Source of the DNA: an uncultured Lentisphaerota bacterium
GTDB taxonomy: Bacteria; Verrucomicrobiota; Kiritimatiellia; CAIQIC01
Direction: 5' to 3'
DNA: 64,000 nt
Assembly (NCBI GenBank): GCA_903896925.1
Contig: CAITZM010000097.1
Location: forward strand, 1 to 64,000
The notes under the pieces are model-generated. The model ran no database searches, had not been told where the DNA came from, and saw nothing but the letters and a program-made list of their open reading frames with translations. Shown one piece after another: positions 17,446-26,376 of this stretch (its first letter is position 1; each line of letters opens with the position of its first letter). The translations under genes were made by a program, and so were the position numbers.

Positions 17446-17895
17446 ATGCACACGTCAGGAAATATCGTGGTCACGCACAGCCCCGCGGAAACCCGGCGGC
17501 TGGCGGCAGATTTGTTGCGCGAGCTGCAGCCCGGCGCGGTGCTGGCGCTGCACGGCGACCTCGGCGCGGGCAAGACCTGCTTCGTGCAGGGCCTCGCCGC
17601 CGCGCTCGGCGTCCACCAGCCCGTCAGCAGCCCCACCTTCACGCTGATCCACGAATACGAAAGCACGCCGCCGCTCTACCACGCCGACCTCTACCGTATC
17701 CGCGACGCCGACGATGCCTACGGCCTCGGCCTCGATGAATACATCGACGGCGACGGCTTCACCGTCATCGAGTGGGCCGAGCGGGCCGCGGAGCTGCTGC
17801 CGCCGGACACGTGGCACCTGACGTTTGAAGTGGGCGCGGACCTGACCGAGCGGACGATCACGATTGAATCTCCTAATCGTAATCCTAACTCGTAA
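17446..17895 (+). CDS. tsaE: tRNA t6A biosynthesis ATPase TsaE
   Basis: 149 residues. Walker A HGDLGAGKTCFVQGLA (near 35-50), switch motif VSSPTFTLIHEY, HADLYRI, and the WAERAAELLP block are all typical of TsaE. It works with TsaB and TsaD to form threonylcarbamoyl-adenosine on tRNA; tsaB follows 78 bp downstream. No strong ribosome site is seen. The last codons (SPNRNPNS) are encoded by the TAATCCTAA-type repeat that fills the tsaE-tsaB gap, so the native C-terminus was overwritten. Confidence 0.93.
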   Translation: MHTSGNIVVTHSPAETRRLAADLLRELQPGAVLALHGDLGAGKTCFVQGLAAALGVHQPVSSPTFTLIHEYESTPPLYHADLYRIRDADDAYGLGLDEYIDGDGFTVIEWAERAAELLPPDTWHLTFEVGADLTERTITIESPNRNPNS

Positions 17896-17958
17896 TCTTA
17901 ATCTTCCGTCCGGCCGGAGGGATTAAGATTATGAATCAGGATTAGGAGCAGGATTAAG
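17872..17958. repeat. TAATC/GATTA repeat with hairpin
   Basis: Degenerate TAATCCTAA/TAATCTTAATC units meet their inverse: TAATCTTAATC (17893-17903) pairs with GATTAAGATTA (17921-17931) around CCGGCCGG. The repeat overlaps the 3' end of tsaE and ends about 15 bases before tsaB. Confidence 0.6.
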
Positions 17959-17973
17959 AGTGGAAAGAAAAAC

Positions 17974-18657
17974 ATGATTGTCTTGTCCATCGAAATGTCG
18001 AGCGCGGAGAACGACGTGGCGCTGTTGCGCGACGGCCGGGTGCTCGCGCGCCGGACGTGGGCCGCGCTGATGTTCCACCATACGCGGTTGTTCGACCTGC
18101 TCCCCGAAGTGCTCGCCGAGGCGGGCGTGAAGCCGGACCAGATCGGGCTGTTCGCCGTCGGGCGCGGACCGGGCTCGTTCTCCGGCACGCGCGTCGCCCT
18201 GACCACCGCGCAGGCGTTCGCCATGCCCGGCGGCCAACCGGTGATCGCCGTCAGCAGCGGCGCCGCACTCGCCCGCACCGTCGCCGCCGCGGGCGGCGCG
18301 GAAAAAATCGCGATCATCGGCGACGCGCGGCGCGACACGATCTGGCTCGGCGTCTTCGACGGGCAGACCGGCGCGCCCGCGCAGCCCGCGCCGTGGATTA
18401 CGCTGCCCCTCGCGCAGCTCGCGGGCGTGCTGCCCGCCGGCGCGAAGATCGTCAGCCCCGACTGGACGCGCCTCGCTGCGCACTGGCCCGCCGACCTGCC
18501 ACAGCCCATCAGCCAATATCCCACCGCCGCCGCCATCGCGCAGCTCGCACTGGAGCAGCACGCCGGCAGCGCCTCCGCCGAACCTCTCCTGCCCATCTAC
18601 CTGCACCCCGCCGTCGCCACGCCGCCCGCCCGCACAGCGACCGCACCGCACGCTTGA
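17974..18657 (+). CDS. tsaB: tRNA t6A biosynthesis protein TsaB
   Basis: 227 residues. Actin-like (ASKHA) fold: N-terminal MIVLSIEMSSAENDVALL, the HHTRLFDLLPEVLAEAG helix and the hallmark VGRGPGSFSGTRVALTTAQA (usual GPGSFTGLR). It is a non-catalytic partner that dimerises with TsaD in t6A synthesis. Its C-terminal domain is short and proline/alanine-rich. It follows tsaE in the usual order. Confidence 0.92.
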   Translation: MIVLSIEMSSAENDVALLRDGRVLARRTWAALMFHHTRLFDLLPEVLAEAGVKPDQIGLFAVGRGPGSFSGTRVALTTAQAFAMPGGQPVIAVSSGAALARTVAAAGGAEKIAIIGDARRDTIWLGVFDGQTGAPAQPAPWITLPLAQLAGVLPAGAKIVSPDWTRLAAHWPADLPQPISQYPTAAAIAQLALEQHAGSASAEPLLPIYLHPAVATPPARTATAPHA

Positions 18658-18714
18658 CCCGCGCACGGCCCGCACCTAGGCTGCGCCCGCCATGCAGCGC
18701 AGCGTAAGGACACC

Positions 18715-19032
18715 ATGCAGGACAAGTCAGCAAACCAGGACGAAGAAACGCCAGCCGAGGCCAGACGGGCCCGGATGCCGCTTTCCGCCATACTCATGTC
18801 CAGTCTGGCGACCACCGTATTGATCGCCGTCATCATCGCCGGCAGCCTGTATATCTACCGGCTGTTCCCGAACATGCGCCCGGGCAGTTTGCAGGAGGAG
18901 TTGCTGAGCTGGCTGGTCATCGTGGTGGGTGGCGGTGCCTGCGTCGGGGTGCTCCTGCTGGGCGCCCAGCTGCGCCGGCGGCTCGCAGGGCGCGGGGCAG
19001 AAACAACGCTTCCCCGCAAATCCGCCAAATAG
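18715..19032 (+). CDS. Small two-helix membrane protein, unrecognised
   Basis: 105 residues. A charged N-terminus (about 1-25) is followed by two membrane segments (about 26-48 and 64-84) and a basic tail, so both ends are probably cytoplasmic. AAGGAC lies before the ATG. No family is recognised. It stands between tsaB and the DUF502 gene on the same strand. Confidence 0.65.
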   Translation: MQDKSANQDEETPAEARRARMPLSAILMSSLATTVLIAVIIAGSLYIYRLFPNMRPGSLQEELLSWLVIVVGGGACVGVLLLGAQLRRRLAGRGAETTLPRKSAK

Positions 19033-19071
19033 CCCGCGACGGCAGAGTCCTTGGCCTCCGTTTGCTCCCCA

Positions 19072-19100
19072 TCGGTGTAATCTGCGAAATCTGTGGACGC
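19072..19100. repeat. TCGGTGTAATCTGCGAAATC-type dispersed repeat
   Basis: A single copy of a GTGTAATCTGCGAAATCTG motif lies in the gap before the DUF502 gene. The tandem, self-similar GAAATCTG pattern is like the other short dispersed repeats of this window. Confidence 0.35.
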
Positions 19101-19213
19101 TTTTTCCACCTTCTCTGCTCTCACACTTTACCTTTCAGCCGCTTTGCAATCTCTGCCCAGCCTTGGAAAAGCGCGCGCCAGCGGGTAAGGTGCGCCCCGT
19201 CGGAGCTGTCATT

Positions 19214-19900
19214 ATGAAAAACGTGATCCTGAAAACGGTGCGGGACAACATCCTGATCGGGCTGATGATCTTCCTGCCGGTCGGGATGACGCTGCTGATC
19301 GCCAACTGGCTCTTCGGCATGGCGACGTCGATGATGGTGGTCTGGCTGCCCAAGGAGGTGCAGGCCGTCGCCTGGAAATTGTTCCTGCTGCGGGTGGCTT
19401 TCCTGCTGGTCATGGTCGTGCTCCTGTTCTGCGCGGGGCTGCTGGCGCGCAACGTGGCGGGCAAGCGGCTCTATGACATCGGCGACAAGCTCCTCGCGCG
19501 CGTGCCGATGTTGAACAAGCTGTATGTCTGGATGCGGCAGATCAGCGAAACGATCCTCGACCAGAGCGGCGGTATGTTCAAAGAGGTGGTGCTCGTGGAA
19601 TATCCGCGGAAGGGCGTCTTCGCCGTCGGCTTCGTGACCACCGATGTGCCGGCGCAGCTGGCCCTGAAACTGGCGGGCAGCGAGCCGCAGGAGCCCTGGG
19701 CCGGTATCTTCCTGCCCGTCTCGCCGCCCACCTCGGGCTTCTTCCTTCTGGTCCGGCGCTCGGAATTGCGGCCCCTGAAAATCTCGGTGGGCGAAGCGAT
19801 GAAGCTGCTCATCTCCGGCGGCACGGTCCTGCCGGGCGCGATCGTGGAGGGCAGCTCGCTGCTGGAGAAGGCCGAGGACTGGGTCGAGCGCCAGAAATGA
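19214..19900 (+). CDS. DUF502 family membrane protein
   Basis: 228 residues. Two membrane segments (about 12-35 and 52-78) are followed by the DUF502 signature: RVPMLNKLYVWMRQISETIL, then VLVEYPRKGVFAVGFVTTD, FLPVSPPTSGFFLLV and the GGTVLPG block. The family is widespread and of unknown function; plant relatives (COV/LCV) affect membrane trafficking. Its stop overlaps recO by four bases. Confidence 0.9.
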   Translation: MKNVILKTVRDNILIGLMIFLPVGMTLLIANWLFGMATSMMVVWLPKEVQAVAWKLFLLRVAFLLVMVVLLFCAGLLARNVAGKRLYDIGDKLLARVPMLNKLYVWMRQISETILDQSGGMFKEVVLVEYPRKGVFAVGFVTTDVPAQLALKLAGSEPQEPWAGIFLPVSPPTSGFFLLVRRSELRPLKISVGEAMKLLISGGTVLPGAIVEGSSLLEKAEDWVERQK

Positions 19901-20691
19901 GCACGGGAGAGCCGGGCGTCATCCTCAAGGATCTGGCGATCGTCCTGCGCGTCGCGCCGGTTTCGAACACCTCGCGCATGGTGCAATGGTACACGCAGTC
20001 GCACGGCAAGATCGCCACGCTGATCAAGGGGGCGCAGCGGCCGAAGAGCCCGTTCCTCGGGCAGTTCGACCTCTTCTACACCTGTGAACTGTTGTTCTAC
20101 GCCCGCGAGCGCAACCACATCCACTACGCCCGCGAGTGCGCGCCGCTGGAGCGCCGTGACCGCTTCCGGATCGACTGGCGCGCCGCGGCGGCGGCCTCCT
20201 ACTGCGCCGACGCCGTCGCGCGGCTGACCCTGCCCGACGCGCCGCAGCCGGCGCTCTACCACCTCCTGACCATGACGCTGAACGAGTTCGCCACGGCCGG
20301 GGCGGCCGAGGCCGTGGTGTACTGGTTCGAGCTCAAGCTGCTCACCGCGCTCGGCGTGCAGCCGCGGCTCGACAGCTGCCTGGACTGCGGCGCGCCGCTG
20401 CTCCCGGCCGCGCGGCCGCCGGTCTTCACCCTGGAGCGCGGCGGACTGGTGTGCGCGGCCTGCGCGGCGCGCGGCGCCGCGGGCGAACCGTGCGCGCCCG
20501 AGGCGCTCGCGATGCTCGCCGGCTGGCAGGCCGCGGGCAGCCCGCGGGCCGCCCGCCGGACGCACTGCACGCTGCGCCAGCTCAGCGCCATGGACACCCT
20601 GCTCGGCCGCTTCCTCCATACCCATCTGGACCAGCTGCTCGTCAGCCGCGCCATCGCGCTCAGCCTCCTGCGCCGCCCCGACGCCGCGTGA
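19897..20691 (+). CDS. recO: DNA repair protein RecO
   Basis: 264 residues. N-terminal OB-fold (DLAIVLRVAPVSNTSRMVQW, KIATLIKGAQRPKS, FYTCELLFYAR) and an alpha-helical domain with a zinc site: CLDCG (about 163-167) and CAAC (about 187-190). RecO loads RecA on SSB-coated gaps together with RecR. Coupled to the DUF502 gene by an ATGA overlap. Confidence 0.92.
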   Translation: MSTGEPGVILKDLAIVLRVAPVSNTSRMVQWYTQSHGKIATLIKGAQRPKSPFLGQFDLFYTCELLFYARERNHIHYARECAPLERRDRFRIDWRAAAAASYCADAVARLTLPDAPQPALYHLLTMTLNEFATAGAAEAVVYWFELKLLTALGVQPRLDSCLDCGAPLLPAARPPVFTLERGGLVCAACAARGAAGEPCAPEALAMLAGWQAAGSPRAARRTHCTLRQLSAMDTLLGRFLHTHLDQLLVSRAIALSLLRRPDAA

Positions 20692-20978
20692 CTACAACTC
20701 AACCAGGGAGCCCCGGCATGAGTTAATTCCTTGGCTCCCTCACACCGCCGGTGCCCAAGGAATCCATGGTCACCCTGCCCATCAACACGCATCGGCGCCG
20801 CCCTCTACGCTGGAGGGCGGCGTGTCACGCCGCCGTTGTTGAGAGTGAACCGCGTGGGGCACTATGAAAGTGGTGGACCTATCGACGTTGCTCGCCAGGT
20901 CTTGCGAATAACTTAGAGAATCATTCTGGTAAATTCGCTTTCGATAGACAGGCCCCCGACCTCCCCCAACCTTCAACG
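20692..20978. other. Intergenic region with inverted repeats
   Basis: No gene. ATTCCTTGG (20726-20734) pairs with CCAAGGAAT (20755-20763). GGCGGCGTG (20816-20824) and CACGCCGCC (20826-20834) form a nearly loop-less palindrome. AGGGAGCC and GGCTCCCT also form an inverted pair at 20705-20740. Confidence 0.5.
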
Positions 20979-21272
20979 TTGACCCCACCCTGCCGTCTTC
21001 ATAAGCTCCCGCAGGTTTATTTTTTCCTAAATTACCTGCCGTGGGAACAGATTGCCGCCGTCGGCGAGGTCGCCCGCTCCGGCGTGGGGCCGGAGGCGCG
21101 GTTCACGGCAGGGCACACCATCGGCTATGTACTCTTCGGGCTGGTGGAGTACCACGTTTTTTCACCGTTCTATTTTGTGCAACTATTCAGAAATTATCGC
21201 CGCCAGCGCAGGCTGGCGGCAGGAACAGCCTCTGCCCAAGAGCCCGTGCCACCCGACCAGAACACAAAATAA
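20979..21272 (+). pseudogene. Fragment of a membrane-protein gene, unrecognised
   Basis: From about 21020 the frame reads FLNYLPWEQIAAVGEVARSG and later GYVLFGLVEYHVFSPFYFVQ and LFRNYRRQRR, with amphipathic and membrane-like character unlike a shadow frame. The only start is a TTG at 20979 with no ribosome site, and no upstream extension exists. I read it as the 3' end of a broken gene; the family is not recognised. Bases 21273-21479 hold nothing beyond a CCTGCCCACAAGAAG-like repeat also seen near 52955. Confidence 0.35.
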
Positions 21273-21479
21273 CGAGGTGCATTCGCCCTATGCCCTTGGC
21301 TGGCGGCGGATTGAGGCTCGCGGGACTGGAAAGTCCTGCCCACAAGAAGTGAGCGTGCAGGAGCACAGGCTTGCTGTGCCCGGTGTTCTCGCACGGTTGG
21401 GTTTCGTGGGGTTGGGAATCCCGCCGATGAGACCCGCCACCCTTGGCGCCTTGGCCGAATGCCCGGGCCGGGTTCTGCG

Positions 21480-22133
21480 TCAGTGCTGGTGGCGGATGAT
21501 CTTGCCCTCGATGAGGTAGATCACGTCCTCGGCAATGCTGCTGGCATGATCGGCGATGCGCTCGAGGTGGCGCGAGACGTTGAGCAGGGTGATCAGCGCC
21601 TCGATGTCGTCAGGCCGCTCGCGCAACAGTTCCTTGACGCGGGCGTAGGTCTCGCGGTTGAGGGCATCGACCTCGTCATCGGCCACGCCGACCTCGCGCG
21701 CGAGGGCGAGGTCCATGTTGATGAGCGCATCGAGGCTCTTGTGCAGCATGGTCTGGGCCTTTTCGGCGATGGGCGTGAAGTCGATGAGCACCTCGAGGCG
21801 CGGCTGTGCCGCGAGGTACTTGGCGCGCTTGGCTACGTTGACGGCGAGATCGCCGATGCGCTCCAGCGTGTGGTTGAGCTTGAGGATCGCCACGAGGAAC
21901 CGCAGGTCGTGCGCCACCGGCTGGTGCAGGGCCAGGATCTTGAGGCATTCCTCCTCGATCGCGACCTCCTGCTGGTCCACCAGGTCGTCGCCATCGATCA
22001 CCGTCTGCGCCAGCACGGCGTCGCGCCGGGTGACGGCGCGCACGGCCTGGCGCACGTTCTCCTCGACCTGGGCGCTCAGCGCGAGGACGAGCTTCTTGAG
22101 CCCCGTGATTTCACGAATCAAGTGCACGGACAT
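21480..22133 (-). CDS. phoU: Phosphate signalling protein PhoU
   Basis: 217 residues, all-helical. Two PhoU repeats carry the metal-binding motifs: LVAILKLNHTLERIGDLAVN (about 80-100) and ITLLNVSRHLERIADHASSI (about 180-200), each with the E-R-I-x-D/A-D-H/L pattern. PhoU restrains the Pho regulon kinase and Pst transport when phosphate is ample. Last gene of the pst operon, 36 bp after pstA. Confidence 0.96.
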   Translation of the reverse strand: MSVHLIREITGLKKLVLALSAQVEENVRQAVRAVTRRDAVLAQTVIDGDDLVDQQEVAIEEECLKILALHQPVAHDLRFLVAILKLNHTLERIGDLAVNVAKRAKYLAAQPRLEVLIDFTPIAEKAQTMLHKSLDALINMDLALAREVGVADDEVDALNRETYARVKELLRERPDDIEALITLLNVSRHLERIADHASSIAEDVIYLIEGKIIRHQH

Positions 22134-22169
22134 GTTCTACCATCCTTTCCCGGACGCTTCCAAACTTCT

Positions 22170-23516
22170 TCACGAGCGCAATCCCTTGGCGATCCGGGCA
22201 CGGACGATGATCGCCGTCAGATTGAGCAGCAGCACCAGCACGACGAGGCTGAAGACCATCCCGTATTGCACGTGGCGGATCTCGTCCACGGCGACGTGCT
22301 CGCTGCACAGGTTGTAGATGTTCCACGGCAGCGCGGGCGTCGGTTGCGACAAGGTCTGCCAGAGCGCCAGCGGTTTGCCGACGCTGACGGCGGCGGTGAA
22401 GATGATCGGCGCCGTCTCGCCGGCGGCGCGGCCCATACTGATAATGACGCCGGTCAGGATGCCGGGCAGCGCGGCGGGCAGAGTCACGGTGCGGACCGCA
22501 CGCCATTGGCCGGCGCCGAGGCTCAACGCAGCTTGCTTATAGGTCGCTGGTACGGCGCGCAGCGCTTCCTCGGAGGCGCGGATGATCGTCGGCAGAATCA
22601 GCAGGCCGAGCGTCAGCGAACCGACGAGCACGCTCTTGTTCGGCGAGAGATGGATGGCGTTGATGAAGAAGGCCAGGCCGAACAGGCCGAAGACGATGCT
22701 CGGCACGCCGGCCAGCGTGCTGATGCAGACGCGCAGCAGGCGCACGAGCTTGTTTTCGCGGGCATATTCGACGAGGTAGATCGCGGCGATCACCCCCATC
22801 GGCACCGCGAACAGGATCGCGCCGAGCGTCAGGTAGAGCGTGCCCAACACCTCCGGGCCGATGCCGCCGAAGAAGTGTGCGTCGTACGATTCATCGGTGA
22901 GGAAGCGACCGTAGAAGGTCAGCTGCGGCGCGAGCATCGCCTCGGCATTTTTTTCCACATAGGCGAACAGCGGTTCCAGCGCGGTGCCGCGGAATTTCTC
23001 CACGCGGGGCTTGAGCACTTTGTGCCCGAGCCCGCCGCCGGAGAAATCGTAATCCTCGTAGAACAAAACTTTCTGCAGCTTGACCTGCGCCCGATCCCAG
23101 CGCGTCTGCCCGTATTGGCCGCGCATCATCAAGGGCACTTCCTCGCCAGGCAGCGGGCCGAGCAACTCCTTGACGGCGGCGCGGACCTGCTCGAACTCGG
23201 GCTTGATTTTGCGGCGCTGCGCCACCGGGAGCGCTTCGAGTTCCTTCCGGTAGGCGGCGAGCGCCGCGAACACGGGCTGGCGCGCGGCGGTGGTGGCGGC
23301 GATTTCCTTTTGCAGCTCGTCGCGGTCGCCGCGCTGGAATTTTTCGAGCAGGACGCGGCGGAATTCCACGGTGCCCTGGAAGACGTAGGCGCCGAGGCCG
23401 CGCACGCACATCGGCGCAAGCAGGATCAGCAAAGCCGCGGTCAGCAGCGCGATGGAAATTACGCCCATGCTCGTGAACGAGCGGTCGAGCAACTTGCGTG
23501 TGCCTAGGCGAAGCAT
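22170..23516 (-). CDS. pstA: Phosphate ABC permease PstA with extra periplasmic domain
   Basis: 448 residues, against about 290 for typical PstA. After the first membrane segment (about 17-40) an insert of roughly 150 residues is helical and charged (RGDRDELQKEIAATTAA, LEALPVAQRRKIKPEFEQVR). The permease core begins near 190 and contains YLTLGAILFAVPMGVIAAIY, the EAA loop RASEEALRAVPATYKQAALS and GRAAGETAPIIF. The start was moved to 23516 because pstC stops two bases upstream. The topology puts the insert in the periplasm, where it could touch PstS. Confidence 0.92.
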   Translation of the reverse strand: MLRLGTRKLLDRSFTSMGVISIALLTAALLILLAPMCVRGLGAYVFQGTVEFRRVLLEKFQRGDRDELQKEIAATTAARQPVFAALAAYRKELEALPVAQRRKIKPEFEQVRAAVKELLGPLPGEEVPLMMRGQYGQTRWDRAQVKLQKVLFYEDYDFSGGGLGHKVLKPRVEKFRGTALEPLFAYVEKNAEAMLAPQLTFYGRFLTDESYDAHFFGGIGPEVLGTLYLTLGAILFAVPMGVIAAIYLVEYARENKLVRLLRVCISTLAGVPSIVFGLFGLAFFINAIHLSPNKSVLVGSLTLGLLILPTIIRASEEALRAVPATYKQAALSLGAGQWRAVRTVTLPAALPGILTGVIISMGRAAGETAPIIFTAAVSVGKPLALWQTLSQPTPALPWNIYNLCSEHVAVDEIRHVQYGMVFSLVVLVLLLNLTAIIVRARIAKGLRS

Positions 23517-23517
23517 A

Positions 23518-24666
23518 TCAGCGCAACCTCCGGCGCGTGCTGGCAATCATGCGTTCGCTGACCATGTTGCACGCCAGCGAGAAGAGGAGCAGCACCAGCG
23601 CCATCGCGAACAAGACGTGGTAGTGGGCCGAACCGGCGCTCTGGTCGGCCTCGCCCATGTCGCCGGCGATGGTGGCGGTGAGCGTGCGGACGGGTTCCAG
23701 CAGGTTGAACCACGGCTCCGGGATGCGCGCGGCGTTGCCGGACGCCATCCAGACGACCATCGTCTCGCCGATGGCGCGCATGATGGAGAGGATCGCCGCT
23801 GCGAGGATCCCGCTGGCCGCGGCGGGGATGACGACCTTGACGAGCGTCTCGGCGCGCGTCGCGCCGAGCGCGTAGCTGGCCATGCGCATGTCGCGCCCGG
23901 TCGCCTGCAGCGCGTCCTCGGAGACGCTGACCATCGTCGGCAGCGCCATGATGCCGAGGATGATCGCGGCGTTGAGCGCGTTGGTGCCGCTGGAGATTTC
24001 GACGACGTAGAGCGCCCGGCCGGTCTGCCACAACCCCCAGGCCAGAAGCGAACCAAAGACGATAAAGATCAGCCAGCGGACGAGCGGCTGGTGTTGTTCC
24101 GCAAAACGCGCCGCCGTAAGATCGGCCACCACGAGCAAGGTCAGCGCGAGGATGGGCGTGACGATCAGCCAGAACGCCCAGGCCAGCATCGGTCCGCCGT
24201 GTGCCTGCAGCGCGGGCGCGAAGACGACCAGCGCGAAGAAACCGTAGGCCACCGAGGGAATCGCCGCGAGCATCTCGACCACGGGCTTGACGCTCTGGCG
24301 CACGCGGAACGGCAGCACGTCGCTCAGGCAGACCGCCGCCGTCAGGCCGAGCGGGATGGCGACCAGCGCCGCGCCGGCCGTGACCAGCAAGCTGCCGAAG
24401 AGAATCGCACGCGTGCCGAACTCCGGCGGGCGATGCGTGGGATACCAGGCCGAACTGACAAAGAATTCCTTGAAGTGTGCCCAGGAGAAAAAGGGCAGCG
24501 CGTCGCGGGCGATGAACAAGAGAATGAACACCACCGCCAGCAGCGAGAGGGAGGTAATGCCGAGCAGAAAGCCCTCGCCCAGCCAGCGCGCGAGGCGCCG
24601 GTTGCGGTTGGCCGCCCGGCTCAACATCAAAGAAGCTGTGGGAGAAGAAGGCATGGTCGGAGACAT
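23518..24666 (-). CDS. pstC: Phosphate ABC permease PstC
   Basis: About 382 residues from ATG 24666; ATG 24654 is a close alternative. Permease blocks: GTRAILFGSLLVTAGAALVA, VEMLAAIPSVAYGFFAL, the EAA loop SVSEDALQATGRDMRMASYA, and MRAIGETMVVWMASG. A hydrophobic stretch with two extra segments (about 165-230) separates the halves. The frame extends to 24729 only through a GATGGTGAATGAAAGATGG-type repeat. With PstA it forms the membrane channel of the high-affinity phosphate importer. Confidence 0.93.
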   Translation of the reverse strand: MSPTMPSSPTASLMLSRAANRNRRLARWLGEGFLLGITSLSLLAVVFILLFIARDALPFFSWAHFKEFFVSSAWYPTHRPPEFGTRAILFGSLLVTAGAALVAIPLGLTAAVCLSDVLPFRVRQSVKPVVEMLAAIPSVAYGFFALVVFAPALQAHGGPMLAWAFWLIVTPILALTLLVVADLTAARFAEQHQPLVRWLIFIVFGSLLAWGLWQTGRALYVVEISSGTNALNAAIILGIMALPTMVSVSEDALQATGRDMRMASYALGATRAETLVKVVIPAAASGILAAAILSIMRAIGETMVVWMASGNAARIPEPWFNLLEPVRTLTATIAGDMGEADQSAGSAHYHVLFAMALVLLLFSLACNMVSERMIASTRRRLR

Positions 24667-24733
24667 GGCGGATGGGTGATGGTGAATGAAAGATGGAGGA
24701 TGGCAGATGGCGGACGCACCATCCACCATCCTC
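24665..24733. repeat. GATGG-rich repeat between pstS and pstC
   Basis: Degenerate GATGG(C/A)G/GATGGTGAATG units, closed by the inverse CACCATCCACCATCC, fill the gap upstream of pstC and remove any clear ribosome site there. Confidence 0.5.
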
Positions 24734-24746
24734 CCTTAACCATGCC

Positions 24747-25565
24747 TTATTGCACCGGGACGTAGCCCTGCTCGCCGACGAGCTTCTTGCCATCGGCGGT
24801 TTTGAACAGGTTGACGTAATCCGCGAGCGGCGTGCCGGCGGCGGGTTCGCCATTGGTGTACATGAACAGGCCGCGGGAAATCGGGTATTTCTTGGTGATC
24901 ACATTCTCGGGCGTCGCCTCAATCTCGTTGACGGTGACGGTCTTCACGCCCTCGGTGAAGGCGAGGCCGACATAGCCGATCGCACCCGGCGTGCTCTGCA
25001 CGCGCTGGCGGACGCCCCCGTTGTGGCCGACATATTCCGCGCGATCGGTAACACGTTCGGATTTGACGACTTTCTCCTGGAAGGTCTCATAGGTGCCGCT
25101 GTTCGTGTCGCGGCTGATGACGACGATCTTGAGGTCCGGGCCGCCGACTTTCTTCCAGTTGCTGATTTCGCCGGTAAAGATGTCGCGGAGTTCATCCTTC
25201 GACAGGTTCTTGAGCGGGTTGCTGGGATGCACAACCACGGCGAGACCGTCGAAGGCCACCGTATGCTGGATCGGATTCCGTTTCTTCTCCTTGGCGGCGT
25301 CGAGTTCCTCGGTCTTCATCGCGCGCGACAGGGTGCCGACATCGCAGGCGCCATTGATCAGGCCCTTGGCGCCGTTGCCGCTGCCGGATTCGCTGACGGT
25401 GATATTCACGTCGGGGTGCGCCTTCATGTAGTACTCGGCGAACGCCTTCGCGATCGGGCCTACCGTGGTCGACCCGTCCACGACGATCTTCTTCGCATCG
25501 CCGGCGGCTTGGGCGCCGACGACGGCCAGGGCCAGGAGGCCCGCAAACAGGACTTGTTTCTTCAT
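24747..25565 (-). CDS. pstS: Phosphate-binding protein PstS
   Basis: 272 residues. Signal peptide 1-20 (AVVGAQA). Ligand motifs: VDGSTTVGPIAKAF (phosphate-binding Ser/Thr loop), SGSGNGAKGLINGACDVGTLSR, and ISRDTNSGTYETFQEKV. It captures phosphate in the periplasm and delivers it to PstCA. No lipobox is seen, so it is probably soluble. It follows pstB, an order less common than pstS first. Confidence 0.96.
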   Translation of the reverse strand: MKKQVLFAGLLALAVVGAQAAGDAKKIVVDGSTTVGPIAKAFAEYYMKAHPDVNITVSESGSGNGAKGLINGACDVGTLSRAMKTEELDAAKEKKRNPIQHTVAFDGLAVVVHPSNPLKNLSKDELRDIFTGEISNWKKVGGPDLKIVVISRDTNSGTYETFQEKVVKSERVTDRAEYVGHNGGVRQRVQSTPGAIGYVGLAFTEGVKTVTVNEIEATPENVITKKYPISRGLFMYTNGEPAAGTPLADYVNLFKTADGKKLVGEQGYVPVQ

Positions 25566-25591
25566 CTGTATTTCCTTTGTTGTGGTTGCGC

Positions 25592-26362
25592 TCAGCCGAA
25601 ACGACCGGTGATGTAATCCTCGGTCTGTTTTTGTTCCGGCTTGGTGAAAACCTTGTCGGTCTTGTCGTACTCGATCAGGTGGCCCTCGTAGAGGAAGGCC
25701 GTGTAGTCGGAGACGCGCGAGGCCTGCTGCATGTTGTGCGTCACGATGATGATCGTGTAAGTGTTGCGCAGCTCGTCAATGAGGTCCTCGACGCGGATGG
25801 TCGAGCGCGGATCGAGCGCGGAGCAGGGCTCGTCCATCAGGATGATCTCGGGGTTGACGGCGATGCAGCGCGCGATGCACAGCCGCTGCATCTGGCCGCC
25901 GGAAAGCTGCAGGGCCGAGGTGTGGAGCCGGTCCTTGACCTCGTCCCACAGCGCCGCGCTCGTCAGGCTTTTCTCCACGATCTCGTCGAGCCGGTTCTTG
26001 TCCTTCAGGCCCTGGATGCGCAGTCCGTAGATGACGTTTTCGTAGATCGTTTTCGGGAACGGATTGGATTTCTGGAAGACCATGCCGACGCGCCGGCGGA
26101 GCTGGATCACATCCACGCCCGGCTGGTTGATGTTCTCGCCGTCGAGCTCGATGCGGCCGGTCGTGCGCACGCCATCCACGAGGTCGTTCATGCGATTGAG
26201 CCCGCGCAACAGCGTGGACTTGCCGCAGCCGGAGGGCCCGATGAGCGCCGTCACCTGGTGGCGCCGGAACGCCATCGTCACGTTGTGGACCGCCTGCACC
26301 TTCCCGTAGAAGATGCCGACCTCCTCAAGCCGCACAACACTATTATCCTGTTCCGGCGCCAT
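25592..26362 (-). CDS. pstB: Phosphate ABC transporter ATPase PstB
   Basis: 256 residues from ATG 26362, which has GAGG five bases upstream. Walker [22 protein letters not shown]-loop [19 protein letters not shown], signature [16 protein letters not shown], Walker [14 protein letters not shown], and switch [12 protein letters not shown]: all diagnostic of PstB. The signature glutamine (GGQMQR rather than GGQQQR) is a minor variant. The frame runs back to 26782 through the overlapping wHTH gene region, but that extension is not PstB-like. Confidence 0.97.
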   Translation of the reverse strand: MAPEQDNSVVRLEEVGIFYGKVQAVHNVTMAFRRHQVTALIGPSGCGKSTLLRGLNRMNDLVDGVRTTGRIELDGENINQPGVDVIQLRRRVGMVFQKSNPFPKTIYENVIYGLRIQGLKDKNRLDEIVEKSLTSAALWDEVKDRLHTSALQLSGGQMQRLCIARCIAVNPEIILMDEPCSALDPRSTIRVEDLIDELRNTYTIIIVTHNMQQASRVSDYTAFLYEGHLIEYDKTDKVFTKPEQKQTEDYITGRFG

Positions 26363-26376
26363 ACGTACCTCAGACT

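Noticed and set aside
21290..21479. Small gene between the membrane-protein fragment and phoU
   Set aside because: Only repeat-like sequence and shadow frames; no ribosome site or recognisable product.
21459..23507. 682-residue plus-strand frame across phoU and pstA
   Set aside because: Antisense to certain genes, with His/Asp/Glu/Gln-rich nonsense composition.
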